Positions 6,907 through 12,368 of a stretch of 13,012 bases of DNA are shown here, piece after piece. The notes under the pieces are model-generated. The model did not search any database, had not been told where the DNA came from, and saw nothing but the letters and a program-made list of their open reading frames with translations. The stretch is taken from NCBI GenBank assembly GCA_947490975.1, contig CANLHV010000026.1, positions 1 to 13,012 of the forward strand, in the 5' to 3' direction. Made by a program: the position numbers and the translations under genes. Each line of letters opens with the position of its first letter. Position 1 is the stretch's first letter. This DNA is from Acidimicrobiaceae bacterium (GTDB lineage: Bacteria > Actinomycetota > Acidimicrobiia > Acidimicrobiales > Ilumatobacteraceae).

Positions 6907-7179
6907 ATGGCGCGTGTAAAACTTTTTGCCTCGGCCCGACAAGCGGCTGGCACAGCGAGCGAAGAAATCGCCGGGCGAACTGTAGATGAAGTTTTACAAA
7001 TAGCGGCCGAGCGATTTGGTGCCGAATTTGTCGCCGTAATGAAAACATGTCGTGTTTGGCTCAACGGTGAAGAAGTTGTTGGCACCACAGTGGTTGGTGA
7101 TGCCGATGAAGTTGCAATTTTGCCGCCAGTTTCAGGTGGTTGTTCGAATAGTTCAGAGATTAAAAAGATGATTGCATGA
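6907..7179 (+). CDS. MoaD/ThiS-family sulfur carrier with C-terminal extension
   Basis: A 90-residue ubiquitin-like protein. It shows the MoaD pattern: VKLFASARQAAG at 4-15, TVDEVLQIAAERFG at 25-38, the VWLNGEE strand at 50-56, and DEVAILPPVSGG at 67-78. In this family the terminal diglycine is adenylated and thiocarboxylated, then donates sulfur for molybdopterin, thiamine or other products. Here Gly77-Gly78 is not terminal: twelve residues (CSNSSEIKKMIA) follow, so either the tail is removed by a protease or the protein works differently. The stop codon overlaps the next start as ATGA, implying translational coupling with the RsiG-like gene. No MoaE, MoeB or JAMM protease gene lies in the window, so the pathway is open. 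Confidence 0.85.
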   Translation: MARVKLFASARQAAGTASEEIAGRTVDEVLQIAAERFGAEFVAVMKTCRVWLNGEEVVGTTVVGDADEVAILPPVSGGCSNSSEIKKMIA

Positions 7180-7670
7180 CTGATGTAGCCGATCCGAGCG
7201 AGATGTCGACGGCAGAGTTGCGAAGTGCTCGCGCTGCGTTGCAGATGCAAGAAGATGTCATTTCATTTGTTCGTCGCATGGCCCAAGGCCGTTGTGATTT
7301 GGCTCGAGACGAGCAGCGTCGTCGCACCGATGGTACGCCAGCATCTGGAATGAGTGCTGTAGATATTGCAAATGTATTTGGACAAGAACACGGTGGCGGT
7401 TCGTCACGACCGCCGCGCGAAACAAATATTTCTGCAGATCATGAATTAGTTGTTGAACTAGAGAAACTCTGCGAGCGTGTTGGCTTTGGCGAGTTGCGCA
7501 CACTTGATGATGACGCACTTGAGTCAGCAATTGTCGAAATCGAGAAATTTGAACTTGCTCGTTCGGCAGAGCGCAAGAACTTGTTTGCCAAAATTGACTC
7601 GCTGACAACTGAGTTGGTCAAGCGCTATAAAGCAGGCGGCGCCAACGTTGATTCGCTGTTAACTGACTAG
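7176..7670 (+). CDS. rsiG: RsiG-like anti-sigma factor, candidate c-di-GMP sensor
   Basis: A 164-residue, mostly helical, charged protein. Residues 10-50 and 85-152 look like helices that could pair as a coiled coil; the linker 51-85 is Gly/Pro-rich. The signature E(X)3S(X)2R(X)3Q(X)3D, known from RsiG, the c-di-GMP-dependent anti-sigma factor of WhiG, is complete at Glu26, Ser30, Arg33, Gln37, Asp41 (within SFVRRMAQGRCD). A second, degenerate copy is Glu126, Ser130, Arg133, Phe137, Asp141, with Phe in the Gln position. The tail LTTELVKRYKAGGA also fits RsiG homologues as I remember them. Function is inferred by motif: it would bind a WhiG/FliA-type sigma factor when c-di-GMP is high. No sigma gene is in the window. 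The start ATG overlaps the moaD stop codon. It is likely an orthologue of the RsiG family, less likely another helical protein. Confidence 0.75.
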   Translation: MTDVADPSEMSTAELRSARAALQMQEDVISFVRRMAQGRCDLARDEQRRRTDGTPASGMSAVDIANVFGQEHGGGSSRPPRETNISADHELVVELEKLCERVGFGELRTLDDDALESAIVEIEKFELARSAERKNLFAKIDSLTTELVKRYKAGGANVDSLLTD

Positions 7671-7717
7671 TCAATCGACTAGACAACTTCAGTAGAGGCA
7701 AAACCCGACTAGAACGA

Positions 7718-7730
7718 TAGGTTTTATAGT
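7718..7730 (+). promoter_or_regulatory. Candidate promoter of mshA
   Basis: The 63-base gap after the RsiG-like gene contains TAGGTT (7718-7723), ten bases before the ATG at 7734, and TATAGT (7725-7730), three bases before it. Either could act as a -10 element, giving a very short or absent leader. No Shine-Dalgarno sequence is visible. Confidence 0.4.
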
Positions 7731-7733
7731 CAA

Positions 7734-8945
7734 ATGAAGCGCGTTGCGGTCATCTCAATGCACACTTCACCATTGGCCCAGCCAGGTGTGGGTGATGGTG
7801 GTGGCATGAACGTTTATGTGCGAGAACTCGTCTCGGCGATGGCGCAAAAAGATGTTCAGTGCACTACATATACACGTGCGTGGCGAAAAGGTTTGCCAAA
7901 AGTTGTCGAGGTCGAACCAAATCACAGAATTGTGCACATCGAAGCCGGTGACTTCGATCTTTCTAAAGACGAGTTACTTGATGTTGTAGACCTGTTCACG
8001 CAATTGGTCGCCGAACACATCGATGAGTCGGGCGGCGCCGATGTGTTGCATGCCAACTATTGGTTGTCGGGTCTCGTCGGTCATCGCCTCAAGCACCAAC
8101 TTGGCTTGCCACTGGTTACTACATTTCATACTTTGGCTCGCGTTAAGTCACTCGGTGGAGACACAGAGTCAGTCGTCCGTGAGCGAGCCGAACTTGAAAT
8201 CATTGGTTGTGCCGACGCGATTTGTGTGAGTTGCCCTGAAGAGTTGAGCCAATTTCGCGCGCTCTACGGTCAATCACCAGGTTTAGTCACTGTGGCATCG
8301 CCCGGAGTAGCAACTGCATTCTTCTCACCAGGTGATCGCCAAGGCGCGCGGCGCGCACTCGGCTGGGGCAACAAACCTTTGATCTTGTTCGTCGGTCGAA
8401 TTCAGCCGCTCAAGGGAGTTGACGTCGCAGTGAAGGCGCTGGCAAAGTTAGAAAACAAAGATGCCGAATTGATGATTGTTGGCGGCGCCAGTGGTTCATT
8501 TGGCACGAGTGAATCGGCGCATGTTCGCAAACTCATTTGCGATTTGCAACTCAATAGTCGCGTACATTTTGTCGAGCCCCAGCCGCATCATTTGCTTTCT
8601 ACTTATTATCGTGCGGCTGATGCTGTGCTAGTGCCTTCGCGCAGTGAAAGTTTTGGACTTGTTGCACTTGAAGCGGCAGCATGCGGAATACCTGTTGTTG
8701 CGAGTGCTGTTGGTGGGTTGCTTAATTTGGTCGAGCATCAGCGCACCGGTTTCTTGGTAAAAGATCGAAACCCAGACGAGTTCGCAAAATATGTCGACCA
8801 GTTGTTGGCAGATCCACTACTAAGTCTGACAATTGGCAACCGCGCAGCGCAGCGAGCAAAGAATTATTCATGGTCGGCAACGGCAGACAGCGTGATTGGC
8901 GTCTATCAGTCGCTTCTGGCCAGCCAACTTGTCAACTGTTCTTAG
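7734..8945 (+). CDS. mshA: Glycosyltransferase MshA, D-inositol-3-phosphate glycosyltransferase
   Basis: Family 4, GT-B fold retaining glycosyltransferase, 403 residues. MshA transfers N-acetylglucosamine from UDP-GlcNAc to 1L-myo-inositol 3-phosphate, the first step of mycothiol synthesis. The N-terminus carries the MshA signature HTSPLAQPGVGDGGGMNVYV (10-29). HANYW (106-110) and TTFHTLARVKS (129-139) belong to the acceptor domain. The nucleotide-sugar domain shows FVGRIQPLKG with Arg222 and Lys227, and the EX7E motif Glu305/Glu313 in SESFGLVALEA. The length is at the short end for MshA because the protein starts almost directly at the first strand. It is followed four bases later by a YbjN-domain gene, a conserved pairing in mycobacteria and streptomycetes. 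No other msh genes are in the window. A related inositol-phosphate or sucrose-phosphate glycosyltransferase is the alternative. Confidence 0.85.
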   Translation: MKRVAVISMHTSPLAQPGVGDGGGMNVYVRELVSAMAQKDVQCTTYTRAWRKGLPKVVEVEPNHRIVHIEAGDFDLSKDELLDVVDLFTQLVAEHIDESGGADVLHANYWLSGLVGHRLKHQLGLPLVTTFHTLARVKSLGGDTESVVRERAELEIIGCADAICVSCPEELSQFRALYGQSPGLVTVASPGVATAFFSPGDRQGARRALGWGNKPLILFVGRIQPLKGVDVAVKALAKLENKDAELMIVGGASGSFGTSESAHVRKLICDLQLNSRVHFVEPQPHHLLSTYYRAADAVLVPSRSESFGLVALEAAACGIPVVASAVGGLLNLVEHQRTGFLVKDRNPDEFAKYVDQLLADPLLSLTIGNRAAQRAKNYSWSATADSVIGVYQSLLASQLVNCS

Positions 8946-8949
8946 ACCT

Positions 8950-9441
8950 GTGAGCGACCTTTTCGACGAAGCGGCGCTGGCTCGAATTGAGCGGCAGATT
9001 GACGAGTGGTTAGGTCGGGCAAAAACCAATCACGCAAATATCTTGGCTGTTGATCGTTCAGATGAAGACGAGTTTCGTTGGTACGTTCGCATGGCAGGTG
9101 AAGAAAAAGACTTCACCACAATTTGGTTCACTCTCGGGCAAAGAACATTGCGTTACGAAACTTATGTGATGCCAGCGCCAGAGCAAAACGCTGAGTTGCT
9201 TTACGAAACAGTCTTGCGCCGAAACGAGAAACTAGTTGGCGCACACTTTTCGATCGGTTTAGAAGACGCGATCTATCTTCGCGGCGAGATGGGGCTGTCG
9301 GCTTTGAACGAAATCGAACTAGATCGCATAATTGGCACGTTGTATGCAACCGTTGAGCAGTTGTTTTGGCCGCTTTTAGAAATTGGTTATGCCAAAGCTG
9401 CAACTCTGCGCACACAACGAAATAGCACTCGGACTGCTTAG
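8950..9441 (+). CDS. YbjN-domain protein linked to mshA
   Basis: A 164-residue soluble protein. The frame is open from 8896, but the family sequence begins at GTG 8950 (VSDLFDEAALARIERQIDEWL), four bases after the mshA stop codon, which I take as the start; no Shine-Dalgarno sequence is visible. After an amphipathic helix (5-25) come alternating strands (FRWYVRMAGEEKDFTTIWFTLG, about 44-64; RTLRYETYVMPAP, 66-78), then helices LLYETVLRRNEKL and a C-terminal VEQLFWPLLEIGYA. This is the YbjN/TY3H-like, secretion-chaperone-like fold in outline. The family has no settled biochemical role; location after mshA is conserved in Actinobacteria, from memory. No catalytic motif is apparent. Confidence 0.75.
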   Translation: MSDLFDEAALARIERQIDEWLGRAKTNHANILAVDRSDEDEFRWYVRMAGEEKDFTTIWFTLGQRTLRYETYVMPAPEQNAELLYETVLRRNEKLVGAHFSIGLEDAIYLRGEMGLSALNEIELDRIIGTLYATVEQLFWPLLEIGYAKAATLRTQRNSTRTA

Positions 9442-9480
9442 CGTTCGGGGAAGTCGTTAGGTGGTTCGAGTGCGTCTAAC

Positions 9481-9508
9481 TAGCCTGAACGGCGTGGTGC
9501 AATCATGA
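9481..9508 (+). promoter_or_regulatory. proC promoter element and four-codon mini-ORF
   Basis: TAGCCTGAACGGCGTGG at 9481-9497 is close to TAGCCTGACTGCGTGG before nadE. Seven bases after TAGCCT a GTG opens a four-codon frame (GTG GTG CAA TCA TGA, 9494-9508) whose stop overlaps the proC start as ATGA. proC itself has no clear Shine-Dalgarno sequence, so translation may be coupled. The promoter call is by similarity only. Confidence 0.4.
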
Positions 9509-10305
9509 GCAAACAAGGCGATTTAGTTTTGGGTGTCATCGGTGGCGGCAATATGGGCTCGGCTCTCGTGAGAGGTTTGTTAGCCGGCGGTTTTTCTGCC
9601 GATCAGATAGTGATCGTAGAGAAAGATGACACGCGAATCGCTGAACTAAAACAAGAGTTCGCAAATGTTGAAGTCACATTAAAGATGCCCAAGTGCGAGT
9701 CGGTTGTATTGGCAGTCAAACCGACCGATGTAGTTGAAGTGTGCGGTGCTCTTGGCGAATCTGGAGTGCGGCAAATTCTTTCGATTGCAGCCGGTGTCAA
9801 GATTGCAACGATCGAAAACGCGATTGCCAAGAACGTTGCGGTAATTCGCGCGATGCCCAATACGCCTGCGTTAATTGGCCAAGGTGCTTCAGCAATGGCG
9901 GCTGGCAAAAATTGCAGGGCTGAAAATGTTGCGTGGGCAAAAAAGATTTTGTTGGGCGTGGGTACAGTTGTTGAAGTTGAAGAAGACTTGCTCGACGCGG
10001 TTACGGGGCTGTCTGGTAGCGGACCTGCATATATCTTTTTGCTGGCAGAAGCGTTAATCGCCGCAGGCGTCGAACAAGGTTTGACAGAGCAAGTCTCTAA
10101 CGAACTTGTGCGTCAATTGTTGGTGGGTTCATCGTTGTTGCTTGCCGAGAGTTCTGAAACGCCAGAGCAGTTGAGAAAAAAAGTAACTTCGCCAAATGGT
10201 ACAACCGCTGCCGGAATTGCTGAGTTAGTTGGTAAACAATTCGCCGACATTATCGCGGGCGCGGTTAGTGCCGCAACCGCCCGAAGCAAAGAACTTGGAA
10301 GTTAG
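9505..10305 (+). CDS. proC: Pyrroline-5-carboxylate reductase
   Basis: Last enzyme of proline synthesis: reduces 1-pyrroline-5-carboxylate with NAD(P)H. The 266 residues match the family length. The N-terminal Rossmann domain starts with LGVIGGGNMGSALVRGLL (9-26), containing the GxGxMG dinucleotide-binding loop; AVKPTDV (70-76) and VIRAMPNTPALIGQGASAM (113-131) are typical. The C-terminal dimerisation and active-site domain carries the ProC signature region VTGLSGSGPAYIFLLAEALI (about 165-185) followed by LRKKVTSPNGTTAAGI, with the expected TSPGGTT-like motif here reading TSPNGTT. The start is ATG 9505, in frame right before the first strand. It lies 63 bases after the YbjN-domain gene. A long 3' gap with a structured RNA follows, so it likely ends its transcript. 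Confidence 0.96.
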   Translation: MSKQGDLVLGVIGGGNMGSALVRGLLAGGFSADQIVIVEKDDTRIAELKQEFANVEVTLKMPKCESVVLAVKPTDVVEVCGALGESGVRQILSIAAGVKIATIENAIAKNVAVIRAMPNTPALIGQGASAMAAGKNCRAENVAWAKKILLGVGTVVEVEEDLLDAVTGLSGSGPAYIFLLAEALIAAGVEQGLTEQVSNELVRQLLVGSSLLLAESSETPEQLRKKVTSPNGTTAAGIAELVGKQFADIIAGAVSAATARSKELGS

Positions 10306-10333
10306 TTACAAAAATTTCTGTTGAAAGTTTTGT

Positions 10334-10360
10334 TTGAAGTACCTGTTTTGTGTCTAAAGT
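10334..10360 (+). promoter_or_regulatory. Candidate promoter of the structured leader
   Basis: TTGAAG (10334-10339) and TAAAGT (10355-10360) are separated by 15 bases, slightly short of the ideal 17. A start near 10367 would give a leader of about 130 bases before the SAM-hydrolase-family gene. Only the hexamers support this. Confidence 0.35.
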
Positions 10361-10370
10361 GAGACTAGAA

Positions 10371-10397
10371 ATGTCGCAAGATCACCGGACGGGGTAA
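10371..10397 (+). CDS. Eight-codon upstream ORF in the leader
   Basis: ATG TCG CAA GAT CAC CGG ACG GGG TAA encodes MSQDHRTG. It lies ten bases after the TAAAGT element and has no Shine-Dalgarno sequence, so a leaderless or near-leaderless reading is possible. Its stop codon overlaps the AACCCCCC stretch that can pair with the downstream hairpin loop. Whether it is translated is unknown; a frame of this size can occur by chance. Confidence 0.25.
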   Translation: MSQDHRTG

Positions 10398-10471
10398 CCC
10401 CCCAACTGGGAGTCGCGCTCGAAAGAGCTGCGCCGTTTGAGCCGGTGCCGTCGGGGGGTTGGCACCGGCTC
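10381..10471 (+). ncRNA. Structured 5' leader, candidate cis-regulatory RNA
   Basis: Three elements lie in order. CACCGG at 10383-10388 is followed by AACCCCCC (10396-10403). A hairpin CGC-GCTC-GAAA-GAGC-(T)-GCG (10414-10432) has a GNRA tetraloop and one bulged base. A second hairpin has an 11-bp perfect stem, GAGCCGGTGCC (10439-10449) with GGCACCGGCTC (10461-10471). The 11-base loop of the second hairpin is complementary to 10396-10406 at ten of eleven positions. CACCGG repeats part of the 3' arm and so could compete for the 5' arm. These alternatives are what one expects in a pseudoknot or switch. I could not match it to a known riboswitch class. It lies between proC and the SAM-hydrolase-family gene. 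Confidence 0.6.
10439..10471 (+). terminator. Strong GC-rich hairpin upstream of the SAM-hydrolase-family gene
   Basis: A perfect 11-bp stem with loop GTCGGGGGGTT, followed by TTACGTTTCTC, ends 28 bases before the start codon. It could act as the proC terminator, as a conditional terminator, or by structuring the translation start region. The T content after it is only moderate. Confidence 0.5.
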
Positions 10472-10499
10472 TTACGTTTCTCAGTATCGTGAGACGTCC

Positions 10500-11393
10500 A
10501 TGGCAACCAAATATTCAACAGTTTCGTTTCTGTCTGATTACGGAACACGTGATGAATTTGTTGGTGTGGTCAAGAGTGTCATCTATGAAATAGCACCGCA
10601 ATGTCGAGTCGTAGATTTGACACACGACATTGAACCCTTTGATGTTCGAGCAGGTTCACTGTCGCTGGCACGATGTGTTTCATATGTCGCGAGCGGGGTG
10701 GTGCTGGCAGTTGTAGATCCAGGTGTTGGCTCATCGCGTCGCGCCGTAGCCGTTGAAGTCGCCGATGGTAAGGGCGTTTTTGTCGGGCCTGATAATGGAT
10801 TATTGGCCATGGCGATCGCCTTGGCCGGTGGCGCTGGAAGAGCAGTTTGCTTGACAAATACCGACTATCACCTGACTAGCCCAGGTGAAACTTTTGCTGG
10901 GCGTGACATTTTTGCGCCGGTCGCAGCGCATCTATGTAATGGTGTTGATCTCAGTGAACTTGGTGAATCGATTGATTCTGCATTGTTGTTGCCTGGCGTT
11001 GTGCCATTGCCACGTGAAGAGGGCGGTGCTTTGCACGGTGAGGTGACTTGGGTCGATCGCTTCGGTAACTGTCAATTAAATATTGGACCAGATGAAGTCG
11101 CGCACTTCGGCGAAGTTTTGCGTGTCGAGATTGGTTCTGTTCTAAGTGGCGCAAGTGTGGATCGTGAGCAAGTTGTGCGATCACTAAAAGTTGTGCGAAG
11201 TTACGATGCAATCGGAAGCGGACTCGGTCTCGTAGTTGACTCGTACGGCATGCTCTCGTTGTGTGTTGATCGGGGTTCGGCGGCTCGCGAACTAAATGTG
11301 GGTCAAGGTGATTTGGTTATTTTCTCGCGACTCGAACAGAGCGATCAGAACGGCACGATTACCACTTCGGTAAAAATCGCGCCAAAGAGATAA
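10500..11393 (+). CDS. SAM hydrolase / SAM-dependent halogenase family protein (DUF62)
   Basis: 297 residues from ATG 10500; a longer frame opens at TTG 10437 but runs through the leader hairpin, so I reject it. The family cleaves S-adenosylmethionine to adenosine (hydrolases) or halogenated adenosine. Landmarks are FLSDYGTRDEFVG (10-22) with the ribose-binding Asp13, VDLTHDIEPFDVRAG (38-52), VDPGVGSSRRAVAVE with Asp73 and Arg80, VGPDNGLL (95-102), and the C-terminal domain with TWVDRFGNCQLNI (183-195). In known hydrolases the Asp-Arg-His triad is completed by the His of TFHGRD, and halogenases have Tyr there; here the motif reads TFAGRD with Ala133. Activity may therefore be altered. No Shine-Dalgarno sequence is strong (GTGAG lies ten bases upstream). 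A structured leader precedes it, and a small membrane peptide gene follows. Confidence 0.88.
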   Translation: MATKYSTVSFLSDYGTRDEFVGVVKSVIYEIAPQCRVVDLTHDIEPFDVRAGSLSLARCVSYVASGVVLAVVDPGVGSSRRAVAVEVADGKGVFVGPDNGLLAMAIALAGGAGRAVCLTNTDYHLTSPGETFAGRDIFAPVAAHLCNGVDLSELGESIDSALLLPGVVPLPREEGGALHGEVTWVDRFGNCQLNIGPDEVAHFGEVLRVEIGSVLSGASVDREQVVRSLKVVRSYDAIGSGLGLVVDSYGMLSLCVDRGSAARELNVGQGDLVIFSRLEQSDQNGTITTSVKIAPKR

Positions 11394-11403
11394 AATTCGA
11401 GAT
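11391..11403 (+). promoter_or_regulatory. Leaderless-type promoter of the 27-residue gene
   Basis: TAAAAT (11391-11396) overlaps the stop codon of the preceding gene and stands seven bases before the ATG at 11404, again fitting a transcript that starts at the start codon. Confidence 0.4.
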
Positions 11404-11487
11404 ATGCGACCAGCCACAACATTGACGCTCGGCCTTTTGGTTGCAGTGATTTTTATTGCAGGGCTTCTGTCAATTGTCGGCCGGTAA
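11404..11487 (+). CDS. 27-residue single-pass membrane peptide
   Basis: The frame encodes MRPATTLTLGLLVAVIFIAG and then LLSIVGR. It has one hydrophobic helix (about residues 7-25) with a positive residue near each end. It begins ten bases after the SAM-hydrolase-family stop codon and its last 18 bases overlap, tail to tail, the convergent membrane protein gene. A -10-like TAAAAT precedes it by seven bases. Its hydrophobic periodicity and good start context make it more than a random frame, but I know no function, and homologues would need to be found to be sure. Confidence 0.5.
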   Translation: MRPATTLTLGLLVAVIFIAGLLSIVGR

Positions 11488-12240
11488 GTTTCTTTGCGAT
11501 TGAGTCGAGTTGCTGGCGACCAAAAAGCCGACAAACAAAATACATAGGCCAACTAAAAGCGTCACTGCAAATGCTCGATCTTTGCCCAGACGTCCGGCGA
11601 GTGTGCCACTAGCCGAAAGAACGAGTGTGCCCAGCGCGACGAAAACATTGCCGAACGCTAATCGCCCCGGAGCAACTACTTTTCGTTGAGTGGCTGACTT
11701 GAGGTTTGGCGTCTGAGATTTAACAACGCGCCATGTTGACCAGAGTGCCCCAAAAATTATTACAAGAGCCGGAACTCCAGAACCGACCGCAGCCATAACT
11801 CTCGGCAATACTCCGAATAGTTCGCGAGCAGCGGGAAACTCACCGGCGATGATGTCGCGCTTTGTTGGTGCGACCGCGACGACTCCGGCGCTGAATGCAC
11901 TGAGCACTACAAGTGCGCGACGAAGTTGATCCGCAATATTTTTGTTAGCCAACAAATAAATAGTGCCGAGTGCAAGCCACGCGACATTAAGAACTGCACC
12001 AGCAAGAAAGAAAACTCGAAAGGCGAACATTGACCAGCCAGTTGCTTCGGCCCACCACAAAGCGCCCGAGCCAACCGTGAAGAGCGTCATGGCAACTGTC
12101 CATGCCAATTCGTGAGGCTGACCGCGTCGATGCCAGCGATCGAACGTACTCAGAGCAAACGCAGCGGCTACAAGGGTTGCGCTACCGGCCAACGCAGCGT
12201 TTAGTTGACTCACTGTGGCAAGGGTCAGCGATGGAATCAC
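11470..12240 (-). CDS. Seven-helix integral membrane protein, function unknown
   Basis: The frame is open from 12357, but residues before Val40 are hydrophilic, rich in Ser, Asn and Cys and unlike a protein terminus. I place the start at GTG 12240-12238, which gives 256 residues and has TATCGT six bases ahead. Hydrophobic segments lie near residues 13-33, 46-66, 74-97, 109-124, 148-170, 194-216 and 223-242. Between helices are short charged loops such as STFDRWHRRGQPHE (31-44) and PTKRDIIAGEFPAARE (125-140); aromatic Trp62-Trp63-Ala-Glu65 falls in helix 2. The last residues (NSTQSQRNLPADN) are hydrophilic. I do not recognise the family. It converges on the 27-residue gene with an 18-base overlap and is divergent from rex, so shared redox control is possible but unproven. 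Confidence 0.7.
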   Translation of the reverse strand: MIPSLTLATVSQLNAALAGSATLVAAAFALSTFDRWHRRGQPHELAWTVAMTLFTVGSGALWWAEATGWSMFAFRVFFLAGAVLNVAWLALGTIYLLANKNIADQLRRALVVLSAFSAGVVAVAPTKRDIIAGEFPAARELFGVLPRVMAAVGSGVPALVIIFGALWSTWRVVKSQTPNLKSATQRKVVAPGRLAFGNVFVALGTLVLSASGTLAGRLGKDRAFAVTLLVGLCILFVGFLVASNSTQSQRNLPADN

Positions 12241-12252
12241 GGAAGCACGATA
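12241..12252 (-). promoter_or_regulatory. Leaderless-type promoter of the seven-helix protein gene
   Basis: Minus-strand TATCGT (12252-12247) stands six bases before GTG 12240. No Shine-Dalgarno sequence and no clear -35 element are visible. It supports the GTG start over the longer frame. Confidence 0.4.
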
Positions 12253-12333
12253 ACTCAGGTGATTGAGCGGTGGGGTTTTGGCTTGGTGTCGCCAAAGGCA
12301 CACACGATTTAGACAAGATTTGTGGTTTGGACT

Positions 12334-12368
12334 TTGTGAAATTCTGCACGAAACCATAACCTGAGTTC
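12334..12368 (+). promoter_or_regulatory. Promoter of rex, leaderless type
   Basis: TTGTGA (12334-12339), a 17-base spacer, TAACCT (12357-12362), six bases GAGTTC, then ATG 12369. This is the best complete -35/-10 pair in the window and again puts the transcription start at the start codon. Confidence 0.6.
12335..12350. promoter_or_regulatory. Candidate Rex operator
   Basis: TGTGAA-ATTC-TGCACG matches the Rex site TGTGAA-N4-TTCACA at 10 of 12 specified positions, with the left half perfect. It overlaps the -35 element of the rex promoter, where binding would block polymerase; autorepression relieved by high NADH is the expected mode for this family. Confidence 0.55.

Noticed and set aside
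8896..8949. YbjN-domain gene starting inside mshA
   Set aside because: The first 18 codons overlap the mshA end in another frame and do not resemble the family; GTG 8950 fits better.
10396..10460. Actinobacterial 6C RNA, suggested by the run of six cytosines
   Set aside because: 6C RNAs have two hairpins with C-rich loops on the same strand. Here the plus strand has one C run and one G run that pair with each other.
10385..10471. Guanidine-III riboswitch, suggested by CCGGACGGGG
   Set aside because: The first ten bases resemble that class, but the conserved GGACAAG segment is missing and the distance to the pairing partner is far too long.
10437..10499. Longer TTG-started form of the SAM-hydrolase-family protein
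   Set aside because: The extra 21 codons run through the leader hairpin and give a Cys/Arg/Gly-rich segment unlike the family N-terminus, which begins at ATG 10500.
12241..12357. N-terminal extension of the seven-helix protein
   Set aside because: The segment is hydrophilic, Ser/Cys-rich and covers the rex promoter region; it looks like a chance open frame.
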